A stretch of DNA of 64,000 nucleotides from Alopecurus myosuroides (taxonomy: Eukaryota; Streptophyta; Magnoliopsida; Poales; Poaceae), in contig CM054059.1 in the NCBI GenBank assembly GCA_028641055.1, forward strand, positions 438,187,095 through 438,251,094, in the 5' to 3' direction. Below, piece by piece: positions 1-10,615 of the stretch. A program made the translations under genes and the position numbers. Below the pieces are notes generated by a model, which had not been told where the DNA came from, searched no databases, and saw only the letters and a list, made by a program, of their open reading frames with translations. The first letter of the stretch is position 1, and the number at the start of each line of letters is the position of its first letter.

Positions 1-1214
1 TCAAGCAACCCTGCAATTAAGATACAAGAAGTCTCTTGTGTCCCCAACACACCCAATATACTTGTCAGGTATATAGGTGCACTAGTTCGGCGAAGAGATA
101 GTGAAATGCGAGTAATATGGATGGCTATAAGTAATAATAGCAATCTTAAATAAATATGGCAGCAAGCAAACATGTAGCGCGGAAAATGGTGTTTCAATGG
201 TTTGGAAACAAGGCCTAGGGATCCTACTTTCACTAGTGGACACTCTCAACAATGATCACATAATTGAATAACTAAATATCTTCTCTTCAGTATGCTACTC
301 TTAACCCTCTACGGTTGGATAACGAACACTAATCATTGCGTAGGGCTGCAAAAAGCATTCCTTAAAGTAAGCAGTTAACCCCACACTGTCACTATGAGCG
401 CCCTAGAATGTACTAGACAAACACCACAATTCATAGAGGAGACACACACGATGTGCACACTGTCACCTTCACACCGCGAGACAAGGTGACTCCAAAGTTC
501 ATATTAATAAAACACTTGAGTAGTACAAGATGAAGAGTAACATCTACTTATTCAACTAGATTACAAAGCGCACGATCACATATAGATCACACCATAGGAG
601 AGAGAGAGATGAACCACATAGCTATCGGTAGAGCCCTCAACCTCGGGGGAGAACTACTCCCTCCTCATCATAGGAGAAAGCAACATCGATGGAGATGGCG
701 GTGGATTCGATGGAGATGGCTTCCGGGGGCACTTCCCCGTCCCGGCAGGGTGCCAGAACAGAGATCTGTCCCCTAAAACTTTGGTTGACGATGACGGCAG
801 CTGTGGAAGGTTTCGTGGAATTTCGCCGATTTTTTTAGGGTTTTCCCCCGGGGGAGTATAAATAGGCGAAAGGGCGATGCCGGGGGGTGGCCAGGGGGGC
901 CACACCACCAGGGGGACCCGCGCCACCCTATGGTGTGGCCACCCTGTGGCCCCCCTCGGGGCTTTTCGGGACTTCTGGATGCTTCCGAGACTTCTAAGAC
1001 TTCTGGCTTTTAAATTTTCCAATTCTGAGAATATTTCCAGTACAACTTTTCCGAAACTAAAAACAGGAGAAAACATGGAACTTGCTCTGTGGCATCTTGT
1101 CAATAGGTTAGTCCGGAAAACGTAAGAAAACGTAGGAAAACATACGGAAAACATGTAGAAATTGGCATAATATCAACATGGAACATCATAAATAGATACG
1201 TTGGAGACGTATCA
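1..1214 (-). mobile_element. Partial LTR of an unassigned retrotransposon, minus orientation
   Basis: Read on the minus strand, this segment starts at 1214 with TG (TGATACGTCTCCAACG) and runs off the left edge of the window. That terminus looks to me like a widespread Triticeae LTR end; this is recognition from memory, not a search. It holds GC-rich tracts with repeated ggccaccc-type words around 880-960 and a purine/pyrimidine-biased stretch at 600-700. Short open frames inside (for example 654-1154 minus and 877-1125 plus) have biased composition and no recognisable domain, so I do not call genes. The other LTR and the TSD are not visible, so family and completeness cannot be decided here. 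Confidence 0.5.
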
Positions 1215-1216
1215 CT

Positions 1217-1497
1217 CCTCAAGTTGAGAAGTCGACTAAGAAGAGTGGAAGGAGTCGATGTTGCTATTTATGTTGTGAAAATGGTTATCTTGCTTCTTCA
1301 TGAACTAATGGTACCTTATCCAACCCTATAATAATTGATGATGCTTATTCTATTTGGAAGGATAAGATGGGAAATGTTATTGCCAGATATGTTGGTACTC
1401 AAGGTGGCGTCAAGAAAAAAACCATTTGGGTTGCCAAGCCTATTGTGACTATTTTCTTAGGACCCAACGTTGTTGGGGACCAACAAGATCAAACTTG
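1217..1497 (+). pseudogene. Decayed retroelement gag-like remnant with a broken CCHC knuckle
   Basis: One plus-strand frame can be read with a single stop from about 1259 to 1496. It contains a C-x2-C then G-Y-L-A-S-S arrangement, as in a retroviral-type CCHC zinc knuckle. The expected histidine is tyrosine and the last cysteine position is a TGA stop. Downstream come the words IIDDAYSIWKDKMGN and LGPN, which look like the tail of a grass retrotransposon gag or linker. The family is uncertain; a copia-type or a non-autonomous large element are both possible. It directly abuts the LTR terminus at 1214, so it may be the interior of the same element or an older insertion site. Confidence 0.35.
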
Positions 1498-4400
1498 ATC
1501 AAATAGGTGTTGATGTAGGGCATTGGAGACTTGGCTACATCATGAAGAATTCAGTGATATTTATCAATTATATTTCCTTAAGCCAAGTCGTTTGGATTAT
1601 CATGTCTCTATCTCATATCCAATGCTTCTCCTTGCGGTAACTTGTATTTATATCATATATATACATTGAAAGTTTCTTGCCCCTTTGCGTGTGTTGGTTT
1701 TGTACCTTACTTGTATTTCTATATGTAGTGCTCCTACTTACTTATCTTGTGTAATACATTATGGTTATGTTGGTTTGCACACTATGTATGTCTGAGATCA
1801 TGTTGAGCCTTATTGCATCTTGTTTGTATCTTATTTGTCTCTTTTGAGTGATTAATGGACTATCTCATTTTTGGGGAGTGATATTCCTTTGGCACTTAAC
1901 AATCCTAAAATGTGTGTACATGTGGAATACCTCTTAGTGTTGATACTTCAATCTTATCTAGTCTCTATGTGGTTTTTCATGCTCATGAGAAATTCAAATT
2001 CTATAATGTCCGTTAATTGTCTCTAGTTCGCCTTTGTTTGCCTCTTCTTAATAAGAAAATGATTATCATATTACAAGCCTCAAGAATGTGAACATTTGAG
2101 GTATTTCCACATAGAAATGATATTGTTAATTATCTTATTCCTATGTGGCATGTTTGCTCAAACAAGTTTAATTTGTATAAATGATTATATTTGCTCATCT
2201 TTTGGATCTTGTTTGTGAGAGATTTTCTTGGTGAGGTTTTTATCAAATGTGCACTAGTATGTATTATTTGGAGAACCTTTTGCTTCATGTTGTATTAATC
2301 ATTGCTTTGAATGATCATTCGACTATTGAAGCCACCAAGAATGTCTATATGAGCATGGTGTTTTAATTCCTATCTTTTGCCATATGCTTTTGTTTTGTGA
2401 ATATGATCGTGAATATATATGAAACTTACCACCGAGAAATAACTCCTTACTCCTTGTCCTTGAGAAGTGATAGTCATATCTGTGATATAATTTATTTATC
2501 ATATTTACATTGGCTCTTGCTTTTATTTGCCATATTTCTTGCCAAGAAATTGCTTCGTATTCACTTGTGTTTCCTTCCTTGCCTCTTGAGAATCCCTTTG
2601 TTTTACTCGATTTTGTTTAGTGTTTTAATTGGTAAAGGAAACATGAGGATCCCATTTGTGTGCATATTGTAGTCAAATGCAAAATTATAAATAATGCAAA
2701 ATCATGGGAGAGCTTTCCTATATCTTTTAGAACACAACTATTTCTTAAATTATCATTTGATCCTTCTCAATTTGTATTTAATCCCGATGGCATGTCTCTA
2801 TGGAAGACAAACCTTCTCGTCTTGATAGTTTGTGCCATCATTAAAAGTGTAGATGGTTTGGTTTATTGGTTGGAACATTGCTCTTTTGGGGACTTGATTA
2901 TCTTACTCGTGGCTTTATTTTAAATTGGTATGTTTAGGGTATTGGACATCTTTCGTTGATGATTATTTCTTTTGGTATCTCTTTTGGGAGTTCAATATCT
3001 CTGTATCTTTTATGTGGTATCCTGCAAGTGAGAATTGTTTCCCTTCGAATCTTATTTTCATGTCGTATGTTTTTCAATTGATATCTTCTCAATCATGTGT
3101 TGATTTGAGTCGGTTTCAATTGGTACCTCTTATCATGTGTTGTTGGGTTTTGAAATAAACCATGTGTTGATTCCTATTTGTCTTAAATCATGTGTTGATT
3201 TAGATCTTTGATCTAATTTGGACAACCTTATATCTTGTCACACTTTTGTGTGCTTTCTTGATTTACTTGTTGTTTTCTCCAAATTGTATCTCGTTTGGTT
3301 CTTGAAAGTCTTTGCATGCATATTTACCAATCTATATGGTATGGCATGCTTACTTTGTTTGATCCAATATATAGATTAAACTCCACCAAATCCTAAATCG
3401 GCTAAGATGTGCATTAAATTCAATTTCATATCAATATGCACATATTTATGTGGAGCTTATCCTATGTATTATAATTTTTCTAACTACTTTGCACCCAATG
3501 TGTTTGGGGACAATTTTGTACTTGAATGTGTTTTAGGTACAATTTATATGCATTGGATGCTTGCCTTATTCTCAAGGAAGGTGTTGTCACCATGTACCTA
3601 TTGGAGCCAAGCTAGGATGATGGATGAACTCGTATCTTCTACAACATCGTCAATGCCATCTCGGTAACAAGAATCCCCCAATGCATACTCCTATTATATT
3701 CAACCTTGTGTAGTTTGCATCATAGCATAAAAATTCTCTATTTGCAAAATTTCTCTGTTTGTGATACTTGTTGCTCCTACTAAAACATTACAACTATCTC
3801 TTTTCCCCTTATTGTTATTTGTGATGCCTTTGATGTGTTTCTGTTGGAATTTCACTTATATCCTTTTGAGATAGACTTGAGCTATGTGATATGCTTATAA
3901 TAAGAAAATCATATTGGTGCATTTATGACATTCTCTTAGATACCATGTTCTTTTGTTTTGTAGCTATTTTATGTGTACATGTTTCTTTGTGGATGTATAT
4001 CTTCATGATCATTGTATACTTAGAAACTTATACACGTAAGAGGAGTTACATTTCTATTTGGTATCCTAGTTCTTTGGAGTCCATCCCTATTTATTCATTT
4101 TCATTCTTTGGTGGCCCACGAAAGAATTTGCCCTATGAGTGCTTATCTTATTTCATTACATCTTGCACACTCATTTCTTTATTGAAATTTCTATTGTATC
4201 TCGTGTTTAGCCTGGTGAGCATGTTGATTCATATATGTTTGGTTGAGCCGTTTCTTATGTTGAATTTTTCATTTGGTATATTCTCTTGGTGTTCAACCAT
4301 ATTTTTATTCCAATTGTCTTGCTTAAATTCTTATCTATGATCACTTGCACGTGTTTTGTGTTTTAAACGATATTGGGGGAGTGATGATTCCATATTTGTG

Positions 4401-4499
4401 CACTTTGTATTCAAATGCAAAAATTCTAAGTACTGCATGAACATTGGGGAGCTTCTCTATTTTATTTATAACACTCCTTTGATAAAATCATAATTTTTT
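1498..4499. other. T-rich, gene-free decayed repeat DNA
   Basis: About 3 kb with strong T bias on the plus strand and no open frame longer than about 150 codons. The longest frame (3891-4340) is hydrophobic low-complexity Phe/Tyr/Ile/Ser and looks like random translation of T-rich DNA. Words such as ttggggagtgat recur (around 1875 and 4374), suggesting old internal duplication or one decayed long repeat. I see no RNA gene, tandem array or LTR boundary in it. Confidence 0.5.
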
Positions 4500-4740
4500 T
4501 TGTTCAATCATTTTCCCTATCGGACAAATCCCGTACAAATATTTTCTGAAAGTTGTTGCCGCTTGATCGGACAAATCGGTGCGTGTCTTGGCTAGCATCA
4601 TGCAAACACCGAGGGAGTAAACCAGAAATCCTAGTTTTTTTTGTTCCGAAGCAGAATATTTTGGAACAAAGTGGCGGTGTTTTCAGCATGGCGATAGTAT
4701 TCAGACAACTGGTGCAAAAACCATTGATCTGTTTGGCTCT

Positions 4741-5269
4741 GTGTCGGACATTCCTGATCATTATCGACCATCACTAAGTAGTAATTCAACAGTAGTTGTT
4801 GAAATTGGGGAGGCTAATGGAGATGAGTACGGCGGAACAATGCAGGGAGTGATGTTAGAGGAAGACGATGATGGACTTGCGGAAGATCTTGATTTTGAGG
4901 AAAATGCTTCTGATGAAGATTATGGACAACATGAGGAAGATGTGCCTATTCCTCACACCTAGAATCAAGACAAGTCTAACGTCACGACCGTGCACGATGA
5001 CCGCGAATCTTCCTGCGAGTACCACATGAATAATATTGAAATCGAGGCCGAGTACATCATGAAGTAGCAGTTAAAGAAGCCATCATTCAGTGGGCATTGT
5101 CGACGCAGAGGGTATTCCACACAGACGTATCAAATAGACAATATTTGACTATGAGCTGTGTTGACATTGGTTGTCTTGCAAGGGTGCACGCTTACGCACA
5201 AAAGTATGGCGCGGTGTGGAAGGTGCCGGATGTTGTGCCGCACACATGTGAAATTTCAAGCATGGTGAA
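4741..5269 (+). pseudogene. MULE (Mutator-like) transposase, N-terminal fragment
   Basis: An acidic leader frame (4741-4962, rich in Asp/Glu) is followed in another frame, from 5064, by a readable stretch up to 5269. Its pattern fits the MuDR N-terminal DNA-binding region (DBD_Tnp_Mut type): an initial AVKEAIIQWAL helix, then C-x5-C within TMSCVDIGC, then WKV and a terminal H-T-C. These Cys/His positions are the zinc-binding signature of MULE transposases, which act in the nucleus on terminal inverted repeats. The leader and the DNA-binding part are in different frames with stops between them, so this is a pseudogene unless an intron lies at about 4963-5063. It is cut off exactly where the E1 LTR starts; the rest, including the catalytic DDE domain, should lie beyond the right end of E1, outside the window. 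Confidence 0.6.
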
Positions 5270-5761
5270 TGTCGAATCTGCATCTCAACAAGTCCCTCGG
5301 GTGAACTCATAGGGTTTCGAATAGGAGAACCTGTGGACGCTGGTGGCGATCGTCGGCTAGACATGAGGCACGATTTACCCAGGTTCGGGGCCCTTGTAGA
5401 GATAAAACCCTTACTCCTGCCTCTGTCGATCTGTATTATCGAATAGATAGGTTACAATGGGGGATTGCTCAAGTCGAGAGTACGATCTCGAGCTCAAGGC
5501 TTGATGATGCGGTATTGCTTGGTCCTCTCCCGATGGCTCTCCTGGCCTTATATAGGTGGCCAGGTCCCAAACCGTACCCGGGGAGGACTCGAACTCTCGA
5601 CTTATGTCGGTTACAAGTTTCCTATCTTATTCCGCAAGGCATTGCGGGTGGGATTCAACTGGACCTTCTAGAGTAGTCCAGAGCTTCCCGTATTGGGCCT
5701 CAGTCTTGGGCCTAGGACCAGGTATCCTTATTCGCCGGGTCCAAGGTTCATCCCTTCGTCA
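5270..5761 (-). repeat. E1 3' LTR (492 bp)
   Basis: It aligns along its whole length with the LTR at 55828-56321: same TGTCGAATC start and CCTTCGTCA end, with many substitutions between the two. It shares the conserved blocks GGTTTCGA, GCTGGTGGCGATCGTCGG, GTTCGGGGCCCT and the TATA segment. Orientation is fixed by the neighbouring purine tract at 5762 and by pol reading leftward. Because E1 and E2 are different insertions, the divergence between these two LTRs is not an insertion age. Confidence 0.85.
5541..5564 (-). promoter_or_regulatory. E-family LTR TATA box inside an inverted repeat
   Basis: On the minus strand a TATATAA box (plus 5549-5555) is the only good core-promoter match in the LTR. 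It lies between perfect 7-bp arms, CCTGGCC (5541-5547) and GGCCAGG (5558-5564). The E2 LTR keeps the same arrangement at 56100-56123. In an intact element this would drive the genomic RNA from the 5' LTR; this copy is a 3' LTR. Confidence 0.55.
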
Positions 5762-5775
5762 GTAGCCCCCGAGCG
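5762..5775 (-). other. E1 polypurine tract region
   Basis: Directly inside the 3' LTR the plus strand reads GTAGCCCCCGAGCG; on the element's strand this is CGCTCGGGGGCTAC ending at the LTR border. That is where reverse transcription needs the purine-rich plus-strand primer. The purine run is short (GGGGG). The same 12-mer recurs in introns of the antisense gene. Confidence 0.6.
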
Positions 5776-6870
5776 TTTGCTCGATTGGGATTTTTCCAGT
5801 CGGGTAAACGCTCAGATCTTTCTTTCCTTCGGATAACTATTATAGTCGTTTTCCATTCGGAGGGTGTATACCCCGTGTGATGAGTTTAATACTCGAGTAT
5901 CGAGTGGTGAAAGTGCATGTGTTTTTGGCTATTTTTTGCAGAAGGATGTGGCGCAGTAGCTTGGCTCTCCCGAAAGATCAGGGCCAATTAATTGCAACTA
6001 GGGCAAAAACAGTTCTGGCCTACACAGATTCGAGACCTCCGACTCGAACCCGATGAGGTGATCATTGCGACTGGGCCGTAGAGGTCTTACCGAGTCGAAT
6101 TTAACCTCTAGGGGTACCCGGCGCGTCCGCTAGGATTTTTCTTCGTGTTGTTGACACGGAATTTTACCGGAGGACGCAGTTTGAGTGCGATTCCATGCCC
6201 TCAAGAGAGATCTTTTGGGTCTTACATTCATATCCGAGAAAAATATGGCATCCGGATGTGCCTAGTCGGCTGAACAATCCAGGTTTGTGATGTGTAGACA
6301 TCGTGTGATGGAGTGGTAGGATTTGCGCACCCGCGACGCTGTGATTTCTCGAGTGAGAAAATCAAGCTATTTTGTCCATACGAAAGGATTTTCGTGTCTG
6401 CAATCTTTACGCCCATACGAAAGAGTTTTCGTGTCTAGGGTCTTGTTTTACGTGAAAGAATTTTCACGCCATAATTTGTCCATACAAAGTTATTTCGTGT
6501 TTGGCGCTTTTGCGAATGAGTTTCCGCGTCCTGATCTGCCCATACGAAGTTTATTTCGCGTGTTGGGTCTTTTATTCGAATAAATTTCTAGTTTGATGAT
6601 GCGCGCCATGATTTCACGGCGCACTTCATCCTCCCGATGGGACGTGACAGAGCAATAGCAGAGGCTCTGGCCCACCTTGTCAGCTTTTTGACCGGAAACG
6701 AGACGTCGTTTCCGGTTTTTACGCGAACTGCGCGCAGTAATTGCGCACGATCCACTGTTGATATCGTGGCACGAAACAGTTTCCGCCGCCCTTTCGTTTC
6801 ATCTCCACACGCGTCAGCTGCGATGGATGCCACGTGGCTCGACGAACGGCTAGGATCGGGTTGCGCCATG
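5776..6870. other. E1 region between polypurine tract and antisense-gene promoter
   Basis: No supportable gene. It contains a hairpin minisatellite at 6376-6590 (separate entry) and otherwise unremarkable sequence. On the element's own strand this would be 3' untranslated RNA; on the plus strand it is the upstream region of the antisense gene. Confidence 0.6.
6376..6590. repeat. Degenerate tandem array of small hairpins
   Basis: Six to seven units of about 30-37 bp. Most begin CCATACGAAA or a variant and continue to TTTCGTGT. Each unit is an imperfect inverted repeat: ACGAAA/TTTCGT in units at 6380 and 6417, CGTGAAA/TTTCACG at 6451, GCGAA/TTCCGC-type at 6512 and CGAA/TTCG at 6543. Arms differ between units but remain self-complementary. 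The array lies between the polypurine tract and the aORF TATA box. It may act in the antisense promoter or in the 3' end of the genomic RNA; neither is shown by sequence alone. Confidence 0.6.
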
Positions 6871-6877
6871 TATAAAG
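6871..6877 (+). promoter_or_regulatory. TATA box of the E1 antisense gene
   Basis: TATAAAG in the context GCCATGTATAAAGGTGG lies about 100 bp before the aORF start codon at 6975. Family A has a TATA box in the equivalent place (11134 and 36525). This supports a dedicated promoter for the antisense gene, separate from the LTR. Confidence 0.5.
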
Positions 6878-8756
6878 GTGGCCCTTGGGTAAACGGTGAA
6901 AATCTCCCGTCATTCTCTCCAGCCTTCGTCTTCCTCATCCTCAGTCCTTTCTCTGCAAGCTCGCACGAGCGTCCATGGCGGGAGGCAAGAAGCGCAGTGC
7001 CGCCGTTTCTTCGTCGAGGGCGAGGGAGGAAGTTCCCGTGCCCCCTGCTCCGCGTTCAGGCGACTGGCGCTCGCCCAACACCACGAACAAGAGCATCAAG
7101 AGGATGCAACGAGAAGGGTTGTTACCTCCCGAAGCTGAGAAGCGGGTGCGCCTCGGCAAAAAAGATGAGATACCCAATCCCCGCGCGAACGAACGCGTGA
7201 TCTTCGCGGATCACGTTTCGCGCGGGCTCTCCTTCCCCGTCCATCCTTTCCTCGTGGCTCTGCTGTATGTCTATGGCATACAGCTCCCCGATTTGCCTCC
7301 AAACGCAGTGCATCACATCTCGTGCTTCATTGTCCTTTGAAAGTGCTTCCTGGCATTCGCCCTCATTGGGGCCTTTGGAAAGCCCTCTTCAAGGTGCGCG
7401 TCTTCCGCGAGAGATCGCGGGTAGAGGCTGAGCTCGGGGAGCCGTTGCGCACCGGCGGCTTCGGAATCCAGGCGAAGTCGGACAGCGGCTACTTCCTGAT
7501 GCACTTCATCGACTCCGCCCAAGGATGGAGGAAGAAATGGTTCTACGTCATCGACAACAGCGCGGGTGGAGTCCACGAGTTCCACCCGTTCGCTGTCTTG
7601 AAGAGGCGGAAATCATGGGCGCACAAACTTTCCGTTGAAGAAAATCGGACTGTTACCTCACTACTCGCCAAGGTGGCCGCTCTCCGTGATCAAACCGCAT
7701 GAGTGGCTTTGAACGGCCTGCACCTGGCGAGCATATTCCTCAAGCGCAGGATCCAGCCCCTGCAGGAGAGGCCCTCCACGATGTGGGAGTACCAGGGCGC
7801 CGAAGATCCCAGCCGCGTGAGCCGAGAAGAACTCTCGAATGCTGAATTCGAGAAGAAGATTGCGGCTATCACCAGCTTGAAAGAGAGCGAGGCCTTCTCC
7901 GACTGCCCAGTCGCGGCTTTTGAGGCATCAAGGCCTCCACCACCTGAAGTAAGTTCGAGTTCTTCTTTGTCTTCTGTCTCTTTCTAGCTCGAAAGTTTTT
8001 TGTTGACTGAAATTCTTCTTTCCTTTCTTCTTCTGTCTTCCTTTTTTGTAAAGTTTAGCGGTGGCCAACTGCTATCCGCCAATCTCCAGAGAAGAGGTCT
8101 CGGACTTGTTGGCGAGCAATCTGGACGCCCCAGCCGACACCAGCGTTGCCGAAGCCGATTCGAGCTCCGAGCACGATTCCTTGGATGACGCGGAGGAATC
8201 GGGTAGCGACCCCCGCATCCGCAAACGCCGCCGATCGGAGAATGATGAAGCCACCTCCAAGGATAACTCCTTGGGTAAGGAGTCGCCTGAAAAGGGGCCC
8301 CTCATCATGACTCCGCTAAGTGCGCGCGCCCCTTCTCCTTCCTTGCCAAAGATCCATACCGCCTGGAACGCAGATATGTTGGATGATGACGACGACGAGT
8401 AAGTTCCTGCTTTCTTGTTCCAGTCGAATGTTTCCTTTTGTTTCTTCTGAAAAATTGTTGTTCTTCATGAAAGTCTCCAATCCATCAGCCCCAGGCGGTT
8501 CGTCTCTTCCCTTCCTCTTGAAAAGAGGAAGAGAGCTGCTGCTGCGGGTGAGACCGCGACTACTGGCACTGTGCAGAATTCACCGAGTGCATCTCCCACA
8601 ACGGTGGCTACGGAATATAGGATCCCTAGCTTTGTTGTTGGATTCGACTTTGAAAAAAGTGTCGGGTAGCTCGGCGGACCCTCTTTCCATAGCTCAAGGC
8701 CAGGTAAATATTGTTGTTGTTTTTTTCTTCATATTGCACTTTATCTGTTTGGATTT

Positions 8757-8945
8757 TTTATCGGGTGCACGGCAGTGCTCCCGATGAGAGTAGCCCCCGA
8801 GGCTGTAGTTAATCATGTATGACTGGCTACAGGCTCAAAGACCAGCTCTCTCTTTGTTTTATCAGGTGCAAGGCAGTGCTCCCGATGGGAGTAGCCCCCG
8901 AGGCTATACTCAAATGTTTGCAATCGTGTATAGGCTCAATCTTCT
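8757..8945 (+). repeat. Duplicated about 110-bp intron segment with polypurine-tract-like core
   Basis: Two direct repeats (from about 8760 and 8868), each containing CAGTGCTCCCGAT, then AGTAGCCCCCGAGGCT, then a CTACAGGCTC- or TATAGGCTC-type end. E2 has the same pair at about 31868-31945 and 31976-32052, so the duplication predates the split of the copies. It lies in an intron of the antisense gene. Confidence 0.65.
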
Positions 8946-9710
8946 CCTCTTTGACTTTTTTATCTCCATGTTTCTGTAGTCCCTTCTTGATTCCCTTGCG
9001 GCCGTTGGCCGTCGCGTTATATCGTCCGAGACAGAATGCGTGACCCTTCGGGCGGATCGCGATCGACTTGTTTCGGACAATGAGCTTCTCCGAGGTAAAT
9101 TTATCGACTCCTTTATCTCATCTTTCCGTTCACATAAATTCCTTTGGGTTTCAAACTTGTTGCTTGTGCAGCTCAAATCGACGTGTTGAAGGCCGAGAAG
9201 GTGGCTGCTGTCACTCGGGTAGGCACCCTGGAGGCTCAGTTGGAAACTGCTCGAGAGGAGCTCGAATCCTCTCGTAAGCAGTCGACCGACTTTGAGGGAA
9301 AGCTTGCGGATGCCCAGGACGCCCTGAAAAAACTGGAAGAGACTGGCACGAAGCAAGATAACGATCTTGTCGACTTCCTTTGTCCTTTGGCCCAGCGCCT
9401 TGCAGGTGAGTTGTACTTATCCTTTATTTCTCGACTGGTTGGTCAGTTCTTTGGATTTTGACTTATCTTTCTACAGGTCTTCTTGGTGTCGCTGTTGAGC
9501 TTCCCGGGGTTCAACGAGTGGACGCCTTGACAGATTCCTGCGCTCAACTTCGACATCATTCTAACGGGGTTTGCACCCTGATTAGCGATGCTACTCGAGT
9601 GTTGACGCAGCTTTATGGGCGTTTTCTGGTTGACGCTGCGGTTCCGCCCCTGCTGAGTGATCTTCTGAAGGTCTTTATGGAGGGCGGTCTCCTTGATGCC
9701 TACTCGGTTG

Positions 9711-9715
9711 CTCAG
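9711..9715. other. A1 target-site duplication, left copy (CTCAG)
   Basis: CTCAG here and at 24996-25000 flank A1 exactly. Removing A1 and one copy restores the E1 aORF reading frame, where SVAQ is followed by SESGAKTAIQ-like residues as in uninterrupted E2. A 5-bp duplication is standard for Ty3/gypsy integrases. Confidence 0.95.
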
Positions 9716-10615
9716 TGTCGTGGTGGTGTCACGGCAGATGCCATAGGATGGCTAAAGATGTGGGAACGATGGACGCTGGAGGTATTCGGGGAGGGATCAC
9801 GCGACGAGTAGACGCGTGAGGTAAGAACAACACACTGCAAACACCACGATCTACCCAGGTTCAGGGCCCTCGTGAGGAGGTAAAACTCCTACTCCTGCCT
9901 CTCTATATGTATTATGATGTTTCTCCGAGTAGTCACGGTACAAATGGTATCTCTACCGAGTAGCTTCTCACTCTTCTCCGAGCAGAGCTAGGTCAAGAAC
10001 TTAGGGTTTCTAGGGTTTTAGCCTGTACCGAATGAGCATGCCTCGCGCAGGAGGCGGCTGGGCACCTTATATACACGATGCCCAGCCGGATACGTCCAAA
10101 CGAGGACAAATGTCGACATAGTGTGCACACCGTCCTTCTTCCGGGTTCCCGCTGACAGCTTTGGTTCCTAACCTTGGCTTCATCCGGAAAGTCGTTGGGC
10201 AAAACTAGGGGACAGACTGCTATCACTGTACCTAGGCACAGAGTAGGCCCCCCTTATCCTGCCACAGCCTGCTTCCATGCTGTCACTGTCAGGCAGGCCG
10301 GCCCCATATGAACAGTAGTTCGGATGCTGCCAAGTACGGACCCAGGATACGCGGGATCCTGTGTCAGAACGGCTCCTTTGACTTTCTGGCCCGAGTAGGT
10401 TCCCGCCAATTGTTCCCGCCAATTGTACTCGGGCCAACTCTTCTACTCGACTGGATAGAACTTGCTTGATTTATCCTTCTGGTCATCTTGAGGTGAGACC
10501 GAGTAGCGGTCGACCGGGTAGCGAGTACCAGGTAGTCGGCTACTCGACCAAACCTCTCTTCTGTAAGCTGCCTTTACCACTTGTCTTTACCCTACTCGGG
10601 GGTAACCCCCCGACA
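9716..10615 (-). repeat. A1 3' LTR (900 bp)
   Basis: The boundaries are fixed by the TSD on the left, the polypurine tract on the right and identity with 24096-24995. The element-strand start (plus 10615) reads TGTCGGGGGGTTACC; the plus strand shows arms TCGGGGG/CCCCCGA here, a terminal hairpin. The exact heptamer CGAGTAG or its complement occurs eight times in these 900 bp. Confidence 0.95.
10055..10088 (-). promoter_or_regulatory. A1 3' LTR TATA box enclosed by 10-bp inverted repeat
   Basis: Arms CGGCTGGGCA (10055-10064) and TGCCCAGCCG (10079-10088) are perfectly complementary, with a 14-nt centre holding TATATAA on the minus strand (plus 10067-10073). The copy in the 5' LTR lies at 24435-24468. 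Confidence 0.6.

Larger units (their letters stand above)
6975..9715 (+). pseudogene. E1 antisense gene (aORF), first part; Transposase_28-like N-terminus
   Basis: Plus strand, opposite to gag-pol. Exon 1 starts at ATG 6975 with a basic, Ser-rich leader. It then shows the block ERVIFADH...LPDLPPNAVHH, which matches family A's ERVVFMSHFERG...LPPNAVVF block and the Pfam-type "putative gypsy type transposon" (Transposase_28) domain. A small indel near 7325-7345 shifts the frame and TGA at 7700 stops it, so exon 1 is broken. Likely exons with GT/AG borders: 6975-7948, 8059-8398 (acidic, Ser/Asp/Glu-rich), about 8477-8702, 8980-9094, 9172-9405 (coiled coil), 9477-9715. Exon 9477 is cut by A1 at 9715 and continues at 25001. 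The protein is predicted nuclear because of its basic clusters; its function is not established. Confidence 0.65.

Noticed and set aside
654..1154. Gene on the minus strand at the left edge
   Set aside because: Low-complexity Pro/Ser-rich translation of LTR sequence, no domain, lies within a probable LTR.
3891..4340. Membrane protein gene with many hydrophobic residues
   Set aside because: Hydrophobicity follows from T-rich DNA; no conserved motif, no promoter, no support on either side.
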